DNA of 13,506 nucleotides from Candidatus Dormiibacterota bacterium (GTDB taxonomy: Bacteria > Chloroflexota > Dormibacteria > Aeolococcales > Aeolococcaceae): positions 1 to 13,506 of the forward strand of contig JAFALX010000142.1 in NCBI GenBank assembly GCA_019234035.1. Direction: 5' to 3'. Each line of letters opens with the position of its first letter. Position 1 is the first letter of the stretch. Below are positions 13,156 through 13,506 of this stretch, piece by piece. A program made the position numbers and the translations under genes. The notes beneath the pieces were generated by a model. It searched no databases. It had not been told where the DNA came from and saw only the letters and a program-made list of their open reading frames with translations.

Positions 13156-13506
13156 TCACTGCGGCACCGGCGCTGCGGCCGGTTGCTCGCGGAGGGCGCG
13201 GACCTCGTCGGTGATGTCGATACCGACCGGGCACCACGCGATGCAGCGTCCGCAACCCACACATCCCGAGGTGCCGAACTGCTCCCACCACGTCCCCAGC
13301 TTGTGCGTCAGCCACTGGCGGTAGCGGGCGCGCGTCGACGTGCGCACCGAGCCGCCATGGATGTGCGAGTAGTCCTGCTCGAAGCACGACGCCCAGCGGC
13401 GCACGCGCGCATCGCCGGCGACCACGTCGGGCTCGTCCACGAGGTCCGAGCAGAAGCACGTGGGGCACTGCATCGTGCAGTTGCCGCAGGCGAGGCAGCG
13501 TTGCGC
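13156..13506 (-). CDS. hydB: hydrogenase beta subunit, 4Fe-4S dicluster (5' end outside window)
   Basis: The C-terminal 116 residues of an iron-sulfur subunit, open to the right edge. The first cluster motif lies at the edge (13462-13497, minus strand; C-x2-C-x2-C-x3-C-P, 'CLACGNCTMQCP'). The second is 'CVGCGRCIAWCP' (coding 13222-13257 region). A short linker and an acidic C-terminus with Ala/Pro repeats follow. In group 3b hydrogenases this subunit (about 340 residues in Pyrococcus) carries [4Fe-4S] clusters and passes electrons between the gamma and delta subunits. An in-frame ATG at 13473 falls inside the first cluster motif and is not the start. It is the first visible gene of the operon; the promoter lies beyond the window. 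Confidence 0.88.
   Translation of the reverse strand, partial: AQRCLACGNCTMQCPTCFCSDLVDEPDVVAGDARVRRWASCFEQDYSHIHGGSVRTSTRARYRQWLTHKLGTWWEQFGTSGCVGCGRCIAWCPVGIDITDEVRALREQPAAAPVPQ

Noticed and set aside
1..13506. CRISPR arrays, tRNA or rRNA genes, insertion sequences
   Set aside because: No regularly spaced direct repeats, cloverleaf-like segments, rRNA stretches or transposase motifs were seen; the window is almost fully coding.

Overview
The window is GC-rich throughout (about 70% by eye), with strongly GC-biased third codon positions, many GTG starts and repeated 4-nt ATGA/GTGA gene overlaps. An HD-GYP-style LuxR output domain, Thr/Pro-rich 'ATPTPTP' surface linkers, a membrane-tethered ECF sigma factor and a group 3b-type [NiFe] hydrogenase fit a high-GC terrestrial bacterium of the Actinomycetota / Chloroflexota / Dormibacterota type. 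This placement is inference; no rRNA or marker gene is present.

Left part (1-2192). The end of a LuxR-type regulator runs in from the left edge. Converging on it is a compact minus-strand operon: ArsR-family repressor, then an SRPBCC/AHSA1 protein, then an alpha/beta hydrolase, all with overlapping ends. A perfect 12-bp palindrome sits on the predicted -10 just before the repressor start and looks like its own operator.

Centre-left (2193-4773). Two divergent genes probably form one surface-signalling unit. On the minus strand is a secreted, C-terminally anchored surface protein. On the plus strand is one polypeptide carrying an ECF sigma factor, an anti-sigma-type zinc motif, a transmembrane helix, a Pro/Thr linker and a Cys-containing ectodomain. 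The region between them holds two mirror-image copies of one promoter-like module: an identical 13-mer, a 14-nt spacer of unrelated sequence, and a conserved GTGTCnGnnGnGCATGAA block. The copies lie at nearly equal distances from the two genes. I read this as an autoregulated ECF promoter pair; it is the most interesting signal in the window.

Centre (4774-5904). There is an overlooked 48-residue single-pass membrane protein on the minus strand, a small helical charged protein, and a UspA-family protein with a degenerate nucleotide-binding loop.

Right part (5905-13506, all minus strand). Transcribed from the right edge leftwards: the 4Fe-4S beta subunit (cut by the edge), a stand-alone cyclic-nucleotide-binding-fold protein, the FAD/NAD(P)/[2Fe-2S] gamma subunit, the hydrogenase small subunit, the hydrogenase large subunit and its maturation protease. 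These are followed by a flavodoxin-domain protein and a GNAT/ADP-forming acyl-CoA ligase fusion. Together they suggest a soluble NAD(P)-linked hydrogenase and energy-conserving acyl-CoA metabolism for reductant-rich or oxygen-poor conditions, near a stress protein and two candidate cAMP/acetylation-linked modules.
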